From NCBI RefSeq assembly GCF_963678635.1, contig NC_087065.1, forward strand, positions 77,757,396 to 77,821,395: DNA of 64,000 nt, given 5' to 3'. Each line of letters opens with the position of its first letter. The stretch's first letter is position 1. Shown in pieces: positions 24,075-33,800 of this stretch. The notes under the pieces were generated by a model. It was not told the origin of the DNA. It did not search any database and saw nothing but the letters and a program-made list of their open reading frames with translations. The position numbers and the translations under genes were made by a program. This DNA comes from Symsagittifera roscoffensis (lineage: Eukaryota > Xenacoelomorpha > Acoela > Convolutidae).

Positions 24075-24398
24075 CTAAGATGCGTCCGCTCTAGTAAATT
24101 TCTTTTTTTTTCAAATTGACTGGTACTGCTAATGCGTCATAATTGGCTTGCGTTCTTTAACAATTATGTAGACTCATAATTGGCTTGCGTCACTTAAGAA
24201 ATTTTGTAGACTCCAAGTTTTAATCATTCAGTTTTTCTCAGTAGCGTTATCGGTCATGTTTTGCTTGTGTATGCGAAGTGCAACTTCGCCTCTGTGTTAA
24301 AATTATATTCCTAGCTGGCATGTTTTCCTCAAAATGTAATTTTTCCAGACAAACTAAATCAAATATATGACTAAAGTTCTAGTGGTTATTTCAGTGAA
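24075..24398 (+). other. Upstream region of METTL18 with a 37-bp tandem duplication
   Basis: Host sequence after the LTR end. At 24137-24213 a segment beginning TCATAATTGGCTTGCGT occurs twice in tandem with a few differences. The region ends in a splice-acceptor-like TTATTTCAG at 24386-24394, four bases before the METTL18 ATG. Confidence 0.6.
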
Positions 24399-25181
24399 AT
24401 GTTCAAATTCAATTTCGAAAACTCCGAAAGTGAATGCAATTGGAATGCCAAAAAACCGGAGAAATCCACTTGCATGGTTCCTCTGATTGTTCATACACCT
24501 CACATGCACTCCAAAATAGAAAATGATGATGTCTCAAGTCTGAAGTTAAAGGAGGGACAAGAAATGTTTTTCTTCAAAAATAAGGATTGCAATGACTACA
24601 AGTTCAGTTTGCTGCCCAATGTTTATGAAGGTGGCTGCGAGCTTTGGGAGAGCACAGTAGATCTGCTTAATTTTCTATCGAGGAACAGAAAACTCATGGA
24701 AAACCAGACAGTACTTGATCTAGGGTGTGGCTCAGGCTTATTGGGAATTTTTGCACTTCAAATGGGTGCTGAAAAAGTGATTTTTCAAGATTTTAATGCT
24801 AAAGTTATAGAAAATTATTTGTTTAAAAACATCAAAATGAACTTCAGTCTAGATTTTGCCCAAAAGTTTGAAAGATGTAAGTTTGTGAGTGGCGATTGGA
24901 ATGATGCAAACCTGGTTCATCAGCTATGTAAGCCAACTATCATCCTGAGCAGTGAAACATTGTACGATATCTCTAGCTACGACGCTTTGATCTGTTTGTT
25001 TGAAAAAATTCTTGCTCTTGGGGGCAAAGTATTTTTAGCATCTAAATTATATTATTTTGGCGTTGGTGGCTCCGTTGATGCTTTTATCGAGCGTTCGTCT
25101 AGTATTTTTTCATCTGAAATAATTTATACAGTAAGTGATTGTGGAGTTGGTAGAAGAATTCTTTTGTTGCAACGTAAATAG
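24399..25181 (+). CDS. METTL18: METTL18-like protein-histidine N-methyltransferase (copy A)
   Basis: 260 aa, complete. METTL18 is a seven-beta-strand SAM-dependent methyltransferase that modifies a histidine of ribosomal protein L3. Family marks seen here: the M-F-x-F-x-F start, G-G-C-E-L-W-E-S-T before the fold, SAM motif I VLDLGCGSGLLGI (residues 105-117), I-F-Q-D-F-N after strand 2, a S-S-E-T-L-Y-D strand-4 block and A-S-K-L-Y-Y-F-G-V-G-G near the C-terminus. It is shorter than the human protein (372 aa), mainly at the N-terminus and in linkers. The ATG lies 4 nt after a CAG that looks like a (trans-)splice acceptor. The stop is 66 bp from the PECR start. The protein is identical to that encoded by the second copy at 52985. 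METTL21-type lysine methyltransferases were considered but the C-terminal block favours METTL18. Confidence 0.88.
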   Translation: MFKFNFENSESECNWNAKKPEKSTCMVPLIVHTPHMHSKIENDDVSSLKLKEGQEMFFFKNKDCNDYKFSLLPNVYEGGCELWESTVDLLNFLSRNRKLMENQTVLDLGCGSGLLGIFALQMGAEKVIFQDFNAKVIENYLFKNIKMNFSLDFAQKFERCKFVSGDWNDANLVHQLCKPTIILSSETLYDISSYDALICLFEKILALGGKVFLASKLYYFGVGGSVDAFIERSSSIFSSEIIYTVSDCGVGRRILLLQRK

Positions 25182-25247
25182 TATTCTCAATTCATATTTT
25201 TAGAGTCAAATTATAAAACAAATTCTCGCTCATCGCTAACAGTTAAC

Positions 25248-26099
25248 ATGATTAAGAGTTTTCAGATAACTATGAGAAATATCCTCGAGGTTTTTAACAG
25301 TAATATGCTGCAAGGCTTCCATGCTCTGGTGACCGGAGGAGCTGGAGGGATCGGCAGACAAGTTGCTATTGATTTGATTAAGTTGGGCTGCAAAGTTTCG
25401 ATTACTTCCCGAAAAGAATCCAAACTTGACAATGCTGTTGAATACATCAGGCAACATGCATCTAAGGATTTGCTACGAGGTTCTCTCGGAAACGTTAAAA
25501 GTGAATCTGACGTGAAAAACATAGTCAAATCTTCACGTGATCATTTTGGACCAATCAATATTCTTATTAATTTAGCCGGAGGACAGTTTCTGTCAAAAGC
25601 GGAGAAGATACCCTTAAAAGCCTGGAAAGCAGTTGTTGACTCTAATTTAACGGGATCTTTTTTAATGAGTCAAAACGTGTTTTTGGCCGACATGAGGGGT
25701 TGTGGAGGAAACATTATAAACGTTACTTCAGCTGATATGTCCACAGGGACCATTCCTGCAATGAGTCATTCGTCCGCGTCAAGGGCAGGTGTAGAAAACT
25801 TAACAAAAAGCTTAGCGCTAGAGTGGGCAAAATACAAAGTTCGAGTTAACTGTGTAGCCCCTGGGCTTATTTATACGGATTTAGCCGAGTCGAATTATAG
25901 AGTCCCAGTGTTCGAGAAATTCAAAGACAGTGTACCGATTGGTGCTTATGGTCGTCCAGAGGATGTTTCTGGAATAATATGTTTTCTCTGCTCTCCTGCA
26001 GCTGCGTTTTTTACCGGAGAAACTATTAGAGTTGACGGTGGATCAAGTATATACACTAGCTTATGGAGAGATTCCACGGATATATTTTCCAAGCTATAG
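25248..26099 (+). CDS. PECR: Peroxisomal trans-2-enoyl-CoA reductase-like SDR (copy A)
   Basis: 283 aa, single open frame. A short-chain dehydrogenase with the NADP-binding T-G-G-A-G-G-I-G at 29-36, a G-G-Q-F-L-S block at 111-116, N-L-T-G at 133-136, and a C-terminal V-D-G-G. The P-G-L-I-Y and G-G-Q-F-L-S blocks point to PECR, which reduces trans-2-enoyl-CoA during fatty acid chain elongation in peroxisomes. The C-terminal tripeptide is SKL, a classical PTS1 peroxisomal signal. The usual SDR Y-x-x-x-K is not present at its normal place: it reads S-S-A-S-R (175-179), similar to what I recall for PECR. The ATG follows a TAACAG acceptor-like site by 5 nt and lies 66 bp after METTL18, supporting co-transcription. 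Confidence 0.88.
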   Translation: MIKSFQITMRNILEVFNSNMLQGFHALVTGGAGGIGRQVAIDLIKLGCKVSITSRKESKLDNAVEYIRQHASKDLLRGSLGNVKSESDVKNIVKSSRDHFGPINILINLAGGQFLSKAEKIPLKAWKAVVDSNLTGSFLMSQNVFLADMRGCGGNIINVTSADMSTGTIPAMSHSSASRAGVENLTKSLALEWAKYKVRVNCVAPGLIYTDLAESNYRVPVFEKFKDSVPIGAYGRPEDVSGIICFLCSPAAAFFTGETIRVDGGSSIYTSLWRDSTDIFSKL

Positions 26100-26674
26100 A
26101 TTTGCTGATCAATACCTATGGAGTTTGTTTTAATTTTAGGAGATCGAATTTTCTAGTTAAGAAGTAACCCCTCTTGAAAAGTGAGAAGGAACCACGTGTT
26201 TTTTCTCTCCCCAATTCGGGCAATCTCAAAGAAAGCTTTCAGGGGACTGAGTGTGGTATCAAATTCAAGCCTTTTAAGCCGTGGTTTGGGTTCCGAAAAA
26301 AATTGTCTCATTGTAGATAAAAACTGGTCTATATTCTTTCGTTTTCCAATTTAAATCAGACAGGAATTTGATTAGAGGACGACCTCGAAATCTGATTATA
26401 CTAAATTTTTGTTTCCGCAGATAGCGCGAAGCTCTAGTTAGCCTATCTTTTTAAAGCTAATTTCCTCTAACGCTAGCCAAGAAAACGCTTGATTTTTGCC
26501 CCACATTGTGATGCTTGAAGTACCGCATCTGAATACTGTGTACTTTTTGAATGGTATACGGTTGCCCTTTATTATCTTCGTGGTTTTACTTGTCTCTGTT
26601 TAAAAGAGTTTCAATTTGTTGAACAGATGGTTCTCCGTGTGACAAAACTATGATTGGAAGTGTTGTTTTTTCAG
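26100..26674 (+). other. PECR-BNIP1 intercistronic region
   Basis: 575 bp, AT-rich, no coding potential recognised. It ends in a strong polypyrimidine tract and acceptor (GTTTTTTCAG at 26665-26674) just before the BNIP1 start. Confidence 0.6.
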
Positions 26675-26686
26675 GTATGATTGATA

Positions 26687-27185
26687 ATGGAAACCGAGGT
26701 AACCGCAGTTTTACGGGACATAAATCAGCTCCATTTAGATGTGCAATCGCAGCTTCAACAAATCAGAGCAGAAGTGAGTTCTAAAATTGACCTTGAAGAA
26801 GTGAACTTCGAACTGCGGCAATGTTTTCAACAGTATGAATCAAAACTGAGCGAGTTGCGCATTTTTGCAGAAGAATTGGACGAAAAAAAGAAACGCGATG
26901 AGCTGAATCAAGATTACCTTTCTTACAAGAGCCAACTAACGACTTTAAGAACAGCTCTGAGAAAGGCGAACGTGCAATGTCACCAACGGATAGACAACGA
27001 GACAAGAGAAGCTCTATTGTCCGGTTCAAATTTGTCTGGTCTAGAAAAGAGTAATAAAAATAGAATATCAATGCAGAGGCAAAGTAGAGACATTACTGAG
27101 AATTTGACGGCTGTGAGTCGCTTGCTTGCAGAAGAGGTTAAGAAATCGGAGAGAACTGTGGAATTGTTAGCGGGGTCTTCAAATA
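26687..27185 (+). pseudogene. BNIP1: BNIP1/SEC20 exon 1 (copy A), without its second exon
   Basis: The exon starts at ATG 26687 (12 nt after the acceptor) and codes for 166 residues of a helical SNARE N-terminal region, ending at a GTGAGT donor (27186). It matches the exon in copy B except for two residues (E to D near 66, L to S near 160). The second exon, which carries the SNARE core end and the membrane anchor, is not found before the 23-kb retroelement; in copy B it lies at 58507. This copy would need splicing over more than 31 kb to the same distant exon, so it is probably a truncated duplicate. BNIP1 functions in ER-Golgi retrograde fusion and ER-mitochondria biology. Confidence 0.8.
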
Positions 27186-27439
27186 GTGAGTCGAGTTTTC
27201 AATGTGTTTTTTTTATGCTCATTTTATGGATCTAGGTGGTTTCGGTGTTTTTAAGAGTCAATGAACGCAACGATTTGTCAGTGAGCGCGGTAGAAAAGTC
27301 TTAAAATGCTCTGTAAACTACAGAAGTTCGTTCATGCATTTTATTGCATTTATGAATGCAATTGGGCATATATAGCTTTTAACAATTTTATCGAACAACT
27401 TCTTTACCTTGGTTCATAAAGAATTCAAAATTTGCAGTG

Positions 27440-27530
27440 TCTCTTGCACGCTTAGTCTGGTGGTAACGAATACGCCTGGGACGGCAAAGGTCCTGCGTTT
27501 GAATCTGACCAGGACCAGTTTTTTTCAAAC
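27440..27530 (+). repeat. tRNA-like (SINE or tRNA pseudogene) sequence 1
   Basis: A-box-like TTAGTCTGGTGGTAACG, an anticodon-arm-like GC-rich middle and a B-box-like GTTTGAATCTGACC followed by AGGACCA, then a T-run. The 5' and 3' ends do not pair well as an acceptor stem. The same copy is at 56026-56115. Confidence 0.5.
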
Positions 27531-27689
27531 CGGTTCAAAAAATTTCGTCCTATTATTTGTCGACTTAGTTCCGACATCTAAGAAGCGTTTATTCTAGCTG
27601 AAAACAATTTTAACTGCAGTTGTTTTTAGCATTTTAAAAATCCGGCCCAATCAAAATTTGCTTTTCATATTGGTTGTATTAACTGTTTG

Positions 27690-27756
27690 AGATAAAAACA
27701 ACTACTTGAGATGGTAAAGATTTGCGGTTCGAATCCGACCGGGCCCTTTTTTGCAA
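27690..27756 (+). repeat. tRNA-like sequence 2
   Basis: CTACTTGAGATGGTAAAG (A-box-like) followed closely by GCGGTTCGAATCCGACCGG (a good B box) and a T-run. The D-to-T-arm distance is too short for a tRNA, so it is a deleted pseudogene or a SINE head. A copy is at 56276-56342. Confidence 0.55.
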
Positions 27757-27780
27757 ATTAGCTTGTGTGATTATTCGGAT

Positions 27781-28744
27781 TATCGTCCGATGCTTTTGAA
27801 ACTGTTGAAAGCAGGCTGATAGGCCTGTAATTACTCACATCTTGTTTATCTCCGTCTTTGAGTATTGATGCAATTTCACTGACTTTCCATTTTTCCGGAA
27901 ATCGGGCTTTATTTGCGATGAGGTTAAACAGTAAGTGCAGTGATTTTGGCAGTGACTTGGAGAGACTCTTCAGAAGTAAGTTCCCGATCTTATCCGGTCC
28001 CTTGGCTTTATTTACGTCCAGTAGTTGCAGAGCGTTTTCTATTTCATCGGTCGTACAGTGAATCTGATTTAGTAGGGTGCTATTTTGTTCGCCTATTTTC
28101 GTATAGTAGGTGTTTTGAGTGAACACTGATTGAAAGTATTCGTTGAATAATATTACTTTTTCAATATCTGTATTGGCAGTTCTTTGATCCAAAAAAATTT
28201 CGGAAGGGATAGTGTTTGACTTGGTGGTCGACTTTAAGTATCTCTGTATGGCGCTCAATTTGCCTTCCTTGAAGAGCGTCATCTCATGTAGATGCTGGTC
28301 ATTTTGAAGCGACAGGGTGAGCTCAGTTTGTAGACATTCGATTTTGATTTTGTTTGACGGCGTGGGCTGCCGTTGTTGTTTTAATTGAAGTGTATTTAAC
28401 TTCTTGATGAGGTTTGAAGAGTTGCCACCTACCGATGGAGCCAGTTGGGACCTATGTTTCGTAGTTAGTGAAAGAAGATCCTTTAAAATTTCGTGTAGCC
28501 ACTTAAACCAAAGTTCAACCATCAAGTCCACGTTGCTCATGCAGTATGGTCGGAAGGGATGTTGGAGAATGAACTGATTAATTTCTTTCCAGTTAGCTTT
28601 CTTTTATGCAAATATACCGAAGTCTAGCTTTTGTTTGGGAGACGGTGAAGAGATATGTACAGGTCGGATGTCAAACGAGACTTTAGCTTGATAAGGTTTG
28701 TGGTAAGAATTGAAGAGACTTCTCAGATGGTTATCAATGACTAT
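27781..28744 (-). mobile_element. LINE fragment B, left half (interrupted by copy 2)
   Basis: Matches 22741-23704 of the LINE above almost exactly: RT fingers and the upstream linker. It ends abruptly at ...GACTAT where the LTR of copy 2 begins. Its left edge (27781) is the same as that of fragment C at 56367, within the BNIP1 intron. Confidence 0.88.
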
Positions 28745-29831
28745 TGTAACATTCGTCTACTGCAGTCACACATGAGGCTTAAGAAAAATAGGCCCTATAA
28801 CCATTGGCTCAAGAGTCAGGGACACTATCTCTTGTGTTTTTGTACCTCAAATCAGTCGGAGCCAATTCGGTTCGCTTGTGACATGAGACTACGACCCGTT
28901 ACAGCTTAAAGGCTACTACTAAAACATCCCCCCACTCTAGAATTAGAAACGTCCCCATACTTAGGTCTCTAGATACCCAAAATACATGAACGCCGTTAAA
29001 AACCGGGTTGGAACAATCCGTTAAGTTACTTTTTATTAGACAGTAGAACTTTGATCCATTTCAGATGGATCAACCTAAAACTCGCCTTACCTCAACATAA
29101 CGATCATAAAACACACTCTAGAAATTTAAATTAGTACTCACATTGTAGCACGCTCAAGAACCAGGAAGTAAATAAGTCGGTAAGCAACTCAAGAATCAAT
29201 AAAGCAACTAAAATGAGTTTAATGTTAGTCAGTTTCAATAACAAGAACAAGTTTTTACTCTAGACTGTAAGTTCTCGTGAGCCATTGGGACACTCTAGCT
29301 GTCCACCTTTCCACCGAAGGTTCACTCTGGTCCAGTTAATAATAGTACTCCAGTCACAACAATCCAGTTCGTGGGAATGCGCTCGTCTCTGTTTCAGATG
29401 GGACAGCTCTACTCTCGATTATTATTGCTACTGAAATTGCGAATAGCAATTTCCCACTGATTTTTCTAGCAACTTTCCCGCGATTGTCACTCGATCGTTC
29501 TGACTTCTCTTTTCTGATTTTCAGTTATAGCGAGAAAATCGTGCATGACATGTTCCATTCGAAATTTTGAAAAATTAAATTTCACTCCAAAATCAAGTGT
29601 TTTTTTGCTTCTCTCAAGGTCAAACTTCCGAATATGACCGACTGGCACATACTCCCCGGACTCGAGATCGATGTCCTCATCGCGTGCTGTCTTCTGCCAG
29701 TGAGTCCCAGAAAACCGAGTGTTACTCAAGATACAGTGCCAGTGGTCATTTACAGAAGTTTGCAGCAGACTTAAGCTTATCTACACCCCAAAATTCACAG
29801 CCATGTAAAATTTTCACACTATCGCTAAACA
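28745..29831 (-). repeat. 3' LTR of copy 2
   Basis: 1,087 bp, TGTTTAGCG...GAATGTTACA on the - strand. It carries AATAAA (- strand near 29031-29036), a plausible poly(A) signal. No clear polypurine tract is seen directly upstream (29832-29880). Confidence 0.93.
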
Positions 29832-30076
29832 GCAATCAAAATCTGCACACACCTGCACCCTTGAATTCTTGCTTTCCAAGCCAATCATTTAAAATTTCTT
29901 TTGTCCTATTCAATCAGGAAATTGTCATGCAGCATTTTGATTCATATAATAAATATAGTATTAATAATAATATTTGCTTTGTTAAAACTTCTTTTTCGTG
30001 AATCCAAGTTTCACCCGGATCCACGCTCAAGCCCCCTCTCCCCTCTCAAGACTCAAGATCCATACGAGCCACCCAC
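29832..30076 (-). other. ORF5-3' LTR spacer
   Basis: 245 bp of non-coding sequence. The equivalent spacer in copy 1 is 20431-20677. I could not find the purine-rich tract normally expected beside a 3' LTR. Confidence 0.5.
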
Positions 30077-30835
30077 TCATCTCGCACTCTTCGCCTTGGA
30101 GGTACTACACCCTGAAGTACTAGATACGGCAAACTGTCTCAACAGTTCCTCTTCATCATCGGAGCTAATCACAATCTCCTCCCAAGCCTTCAGCTGTTCG
30201 TAGGATCGCATCCATTCTCTTTGCTCTTGCAACCTCTTTGCTTGGTTGGGTAGTGCCTTCACCCTAGATTCCCGGTTCAAACAAAAGGAGTTGTGCAGGC
30301 TCAAGCTCACGTTCTTCGCCAGGTCCTCCTCTAGTATCGATTCCCTCGCCTTGGTATTGTCTCTAGACATTTTACCCACTCTCTTCCATCCTGTTGTGAT
30401 TGCATTACGATGGGTTAACAGGGGTCTCTTGAAAGCTTCCGGCCCAATCTCGGCCTGGAACTGTCGATACTCCTTTTGATGTTTTTTCATGTGATCTTTC
30501 GTTGTCATGTACAACCAGGACGTCAGCGTCGCCCGAAACCATGGGAAGTACCTCAAACGGCTCCAGACATGTCTGACTTCCGTTGGTATGGCGAATACCT
30601 TGCACGCAGTCTCAAACAACTCGAGTCTCCTACTGTAGTCTATCGCGTATATTGACTCTGCCGTTGGCGTCCCCGCTTCCCGATACTTCGTTATATTCTC
30701 TTCTATCCATCTCAGAGCCAAGATCGTACTCACTACCAAGATCGTCACCTTCTGTCGGTGATCCGGTAGTCCGATCGACCGGATTTCTTCCATATCCCAC
30801 ACCAGGCAAAGGTTCTTGTGATCTGGATACCACAC
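30077..30835 (-). CDS. Giant-element ORF5, unknown function
   Basis: About 252 codons open; the frame starts without ATG (GTG at 30835) and the first ATG is at 30790. The frame stays open upstream, overlapping the end of ORF4. The protein is mostly helical with a Trp/aromatic-rich centre (H-V-W-S-R and F-P-W-F-R-A) and an acidic S-S-D-D-E-E-E tail. Copy 1 keeps the same sequence with about 80% identity but in disrupted form. No signal peptide or clear membrane segment. I do not recognise the family; it may be the C-terminal part of an ORF4 product made by frameshifting, or separated from ORF4 by a lesion. Confidence 0.6.
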   Translation of the reverse strand: MWYPDHKNLCLVWDMEEIRSIGLPDHRQKVTILVVSTILALRWIEENITKYREAGTPTAESIYAIDYSRRLELFETACKVFAIPTEVRHVWSRLRYFPWFRATLTSWLYMTTKDHMKKHQKEYRQFQAEIGPEAFKRPLLTHRNAITTGWKRVGKMSRDNTKARESILEEDLAKNVSLSLHNSFCLNRESRVKALPNQAKRLQEQREWMRSYEQLKAWEEIVISSDDEEELLRQFAVSSTSGCSTSKAKSAR

Positions 30836-30843
30836 CGTTTGCG

Positions 30844-33800
30844 CTAAACAGTGGCATGGGCATTCTCCCCCGAGGCTTCCAAGAGAGGCTCAAGCTCCAT
30901 CATTTTCTCATGCATCGTGTCGTTATCTTCCAGGTTTGGAGCACTTCCCACAGGTTTTCCGATCACGTTTTGTCTCTCGTGATCGCTTGTGTTCTCTCTC
31001 TCCAACTTCAAAAGTTCTTCTCCCCAGATTTCACTCAAGTCATCTCTCAATTCTTTTGGTACTGCCCCTCTGATTTTTCTCAACAACTTGTGCGAGTGAT
31101 GCGATATCCGAGCCAACCTCACGCACTTGGGCACTGAGAAGGCCTTGTCCACCAGTACTCTATGGCTGGATGCTTCCACCATCACCATGTGCAGTGGGTA
31201 GTGACTTCCGCAAAAGTTGGCCATCATTGACCCTATCAGCGATTTCGCGTTCAATGGCAAGCCATAAGCTTCGCTCATGGGAAATCCCATTTCCGCCTCG
31301 AGACCAACCTTCCAGCTCCGGATGTGTTTTTGAGTCACCTGCAACACCCCGGGCCATGATTCTACGCTCAACGCCGTCACTAAATGATGTTCAGATTCTA
31401 GTCTTTCCAGTGACTGCAGACTACACATTCTCGAGAAGAATCCGAGAGCTGTCGCTATATTCACCGTGGTTCTCGCGTAACACTCCGCTACTATTTGCAC
31501 TTCACTTTTCTCCCTTTCTGTTATGTCTTCGAAGCAAGTGACCAGGTCTTCTTTTTGAAATGACAGTATTCTAACGCATGACCGTCCATCGCAGGTGTGC
31601 TCTCCGTTTCCACACGTCGAATCCAGACAGCTACCCGGCTCCAATTTCTTTGCTGACCCGGGATTACTCGTCTTTTCGCCTGGCTCTTGCATCTGAGGTG
31701 AAATTAGCTTATGCAGCACACTCAACTTTGCCAGATCTTCATCTTCCGTTGGTGCTAACCTCACTCGCTCGGTGGTTTCCTCGATCAGACTCGCGTGGGG
31801 ATGTGGACACCAGGAGGGTCTTAATAGCTTCCATACCACTCCCAAGTTCGTGGTTAACAAGCCATTTCCATCGCCCATGTTCACTTCAACTCTCTTGTTT
31901 GAACGCGGTATGCTCACCACCTCTGGTGTTTTCTCAAGAATCAGACCCAGGCTCGGCCCCTCTTTTTCCACCGCGTCTATTTCCATTATTCTTTCTGTCC
32001 AAAACTTCAGTAGCTCCGCTACCTCATGGTTCCTGTGGGCGCCTCCAGCTTCCGAGTCTAAGAAGGGGTTGTAGGCCATTCCCATCACTCCAGACACATA
32101 TTGGTATTCCCCCTTCTCGCTGAGCCTCGAGTACTGCTCTGACGAGGCCAGGTTACGGTGAACATCATGTTCTTCTTCGAACTTCTTATTATAAAACCTC
32201 CGTACCTCGTCTAGCTTCCTATGGTTCTCTAGGGATAGTCTGGAACCCTCTTCCTTTTCTATTCCTGTGCTCTGATACACGTTCAAGATGACCGTTGAGA
32301 CTCTTTTTTCCATGGTTTTGCTTACGCTTGCTCTCTGTTGGCATGCCAGGATGGTGCTATCAGACATCATCGACATTATCCATCTCAAGAAACACGTGGC
32401 ATCCTTTCTTCTAGCCAGGCTCAAGCCTGAATTGTCCCTGGCTACGTGTTGCATCAGTGCCTGATACACATCTAGCTTCTTGCTTCCCAACTTCAGCCTG
32501 TCATACGAGGTCAGTGTTTCCAACTCTATCCCCACCAGACTCCAGGTGAACATTAATTGTCCTGCAGTTCTAACGAAGGGATTCGCCATTAATGGTGGTG
32601 CTGATGAGGGTGTCCTCATTGCTTCTTCAAAATGATCCTTCAACAAACTCTGCCAGGACCTCTTCAGATGATTTGCCATTTCTATTCTATTAACCTCGGC
32701 CTTCTGCTGGGTGGCCCAATTGCGTCGCTTGCGAGCTACTCTACTGTCCAACTTCTTCCAGCAGTCCTCCATTTCTTTCAATGTTTCAAGGGCCACCCAC
32801 CACGTCCGGGAGGTGTTCCTCGTCTTGTTCCTCTCCAATGGATCACTTGTCACTCGCTTGCCCGTGGCCTGGTGTGCCTTCGAGATCCATTCTTTGCCGA
32901 CATCTACTTCCCATGTCTGTCCGTTCGTTGAACCTCTCTTCACGTTTATCTTCTGAGGCTTGAAGTCTTCCTCCGATGTCGAACTGGTGGAAACCTCTAT
33001 TTCCCTCTCTACTTCAAGTGGTCTTCTGAGCTCCGAGCTGCTCTTGTATGCCGCCGTCTTGCATCGAGCCAAAATCATGGGCGCCGTCTCTCTCAAGTTT
33101 CCTTCCGAAACAGCGTCCACTGAAGGACTACCCAATCCTTCCACTTCTCTCTTCCTCTTGCGAGTCTTCACATCTCTACTTGAGGGTGTTGTGGCTACCA
33201 TCACTGATTCGACCTCTCCATCCACTCCTTCCAACTCTTGCCTCCCCCCTGCTCGAGCCTTAAGGATATTAGTACTTTTAATCATATTACTAGTCCCAAC
33301 CTTATCCCTTTTTATATCATCAACCATTTTATCTACAGTTTTTTGTCTCCGAGTAGAGCTGTTCTCACATTTTTCTTCTCTAGTCTTCGATCGTGAATTC
33401 CTCAGCTCTACCAGCTTGCTCAGTAGCTCTTTTCTCGCCTTCTCATCCAGGCCCGTTCCTATCAGAAGCGGTTCTCCAAATCTTACGACTGTGTCCCACA
33501 GTTCCTCCTTGAATTTGTCCAGCGTCGTCTCGCTGCCCACTTCTTGATTGAATTCTCCCAAGAACTCCTGCCAAGCATCGTCCTTCAGGGATCCCAGGAA
33601 TATGTCCCTGTTCCCTTCGAAAGTGTTCCTTTCCCTTTCCTCCGAGCTCAATAGTATCATCCCCATATTGAAGGTTTCACTTGCCAATGGCAATTCCAGA
33701 TTCTTCCGGGGGGACGGATTCAGGGGTGGGGTGGCCGTATCTGCCCAATTCTCCTCGCTCAAGTCTTTCAACAGCTCTTGAGTGGTGAGCTCCTCCCCTG

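Larger units (their letters stand above)
23248..28540. repeat. Segmental duplication, copy A (5.29 kb)
   Basis: It is almost identical to 51836-57126. I noted about ten substitutions plus homopolymer length changes over 5.29 kb (about 0.2%). It carries part of the LINE, the LTR remnant, METTL18, PECR, BNIP1 exon 1 and an intronic LINE fragment. Confidence 0.93.

Noticed and set aside
24399-25181. METTL21-type lysine methyltransferase
   Set aside because: General fold fits, but the A-S-K-L-Y-Y-F-G-V-G-G block and the M-F-x-F-x-F start fit METTL18 better.
26687-27185. VTI1-type SNARE
   Set aside because: The second exon (58507-58691) has the BNIP1/Sec20 tail anchor and V-K-K-R-L-F-P end, and the total length fits BNIP1.
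27440-27756. Functional tRNA genes
   Set aside because: Acceptor ends do not pair and the A-B box spacing is wrong in the second one.
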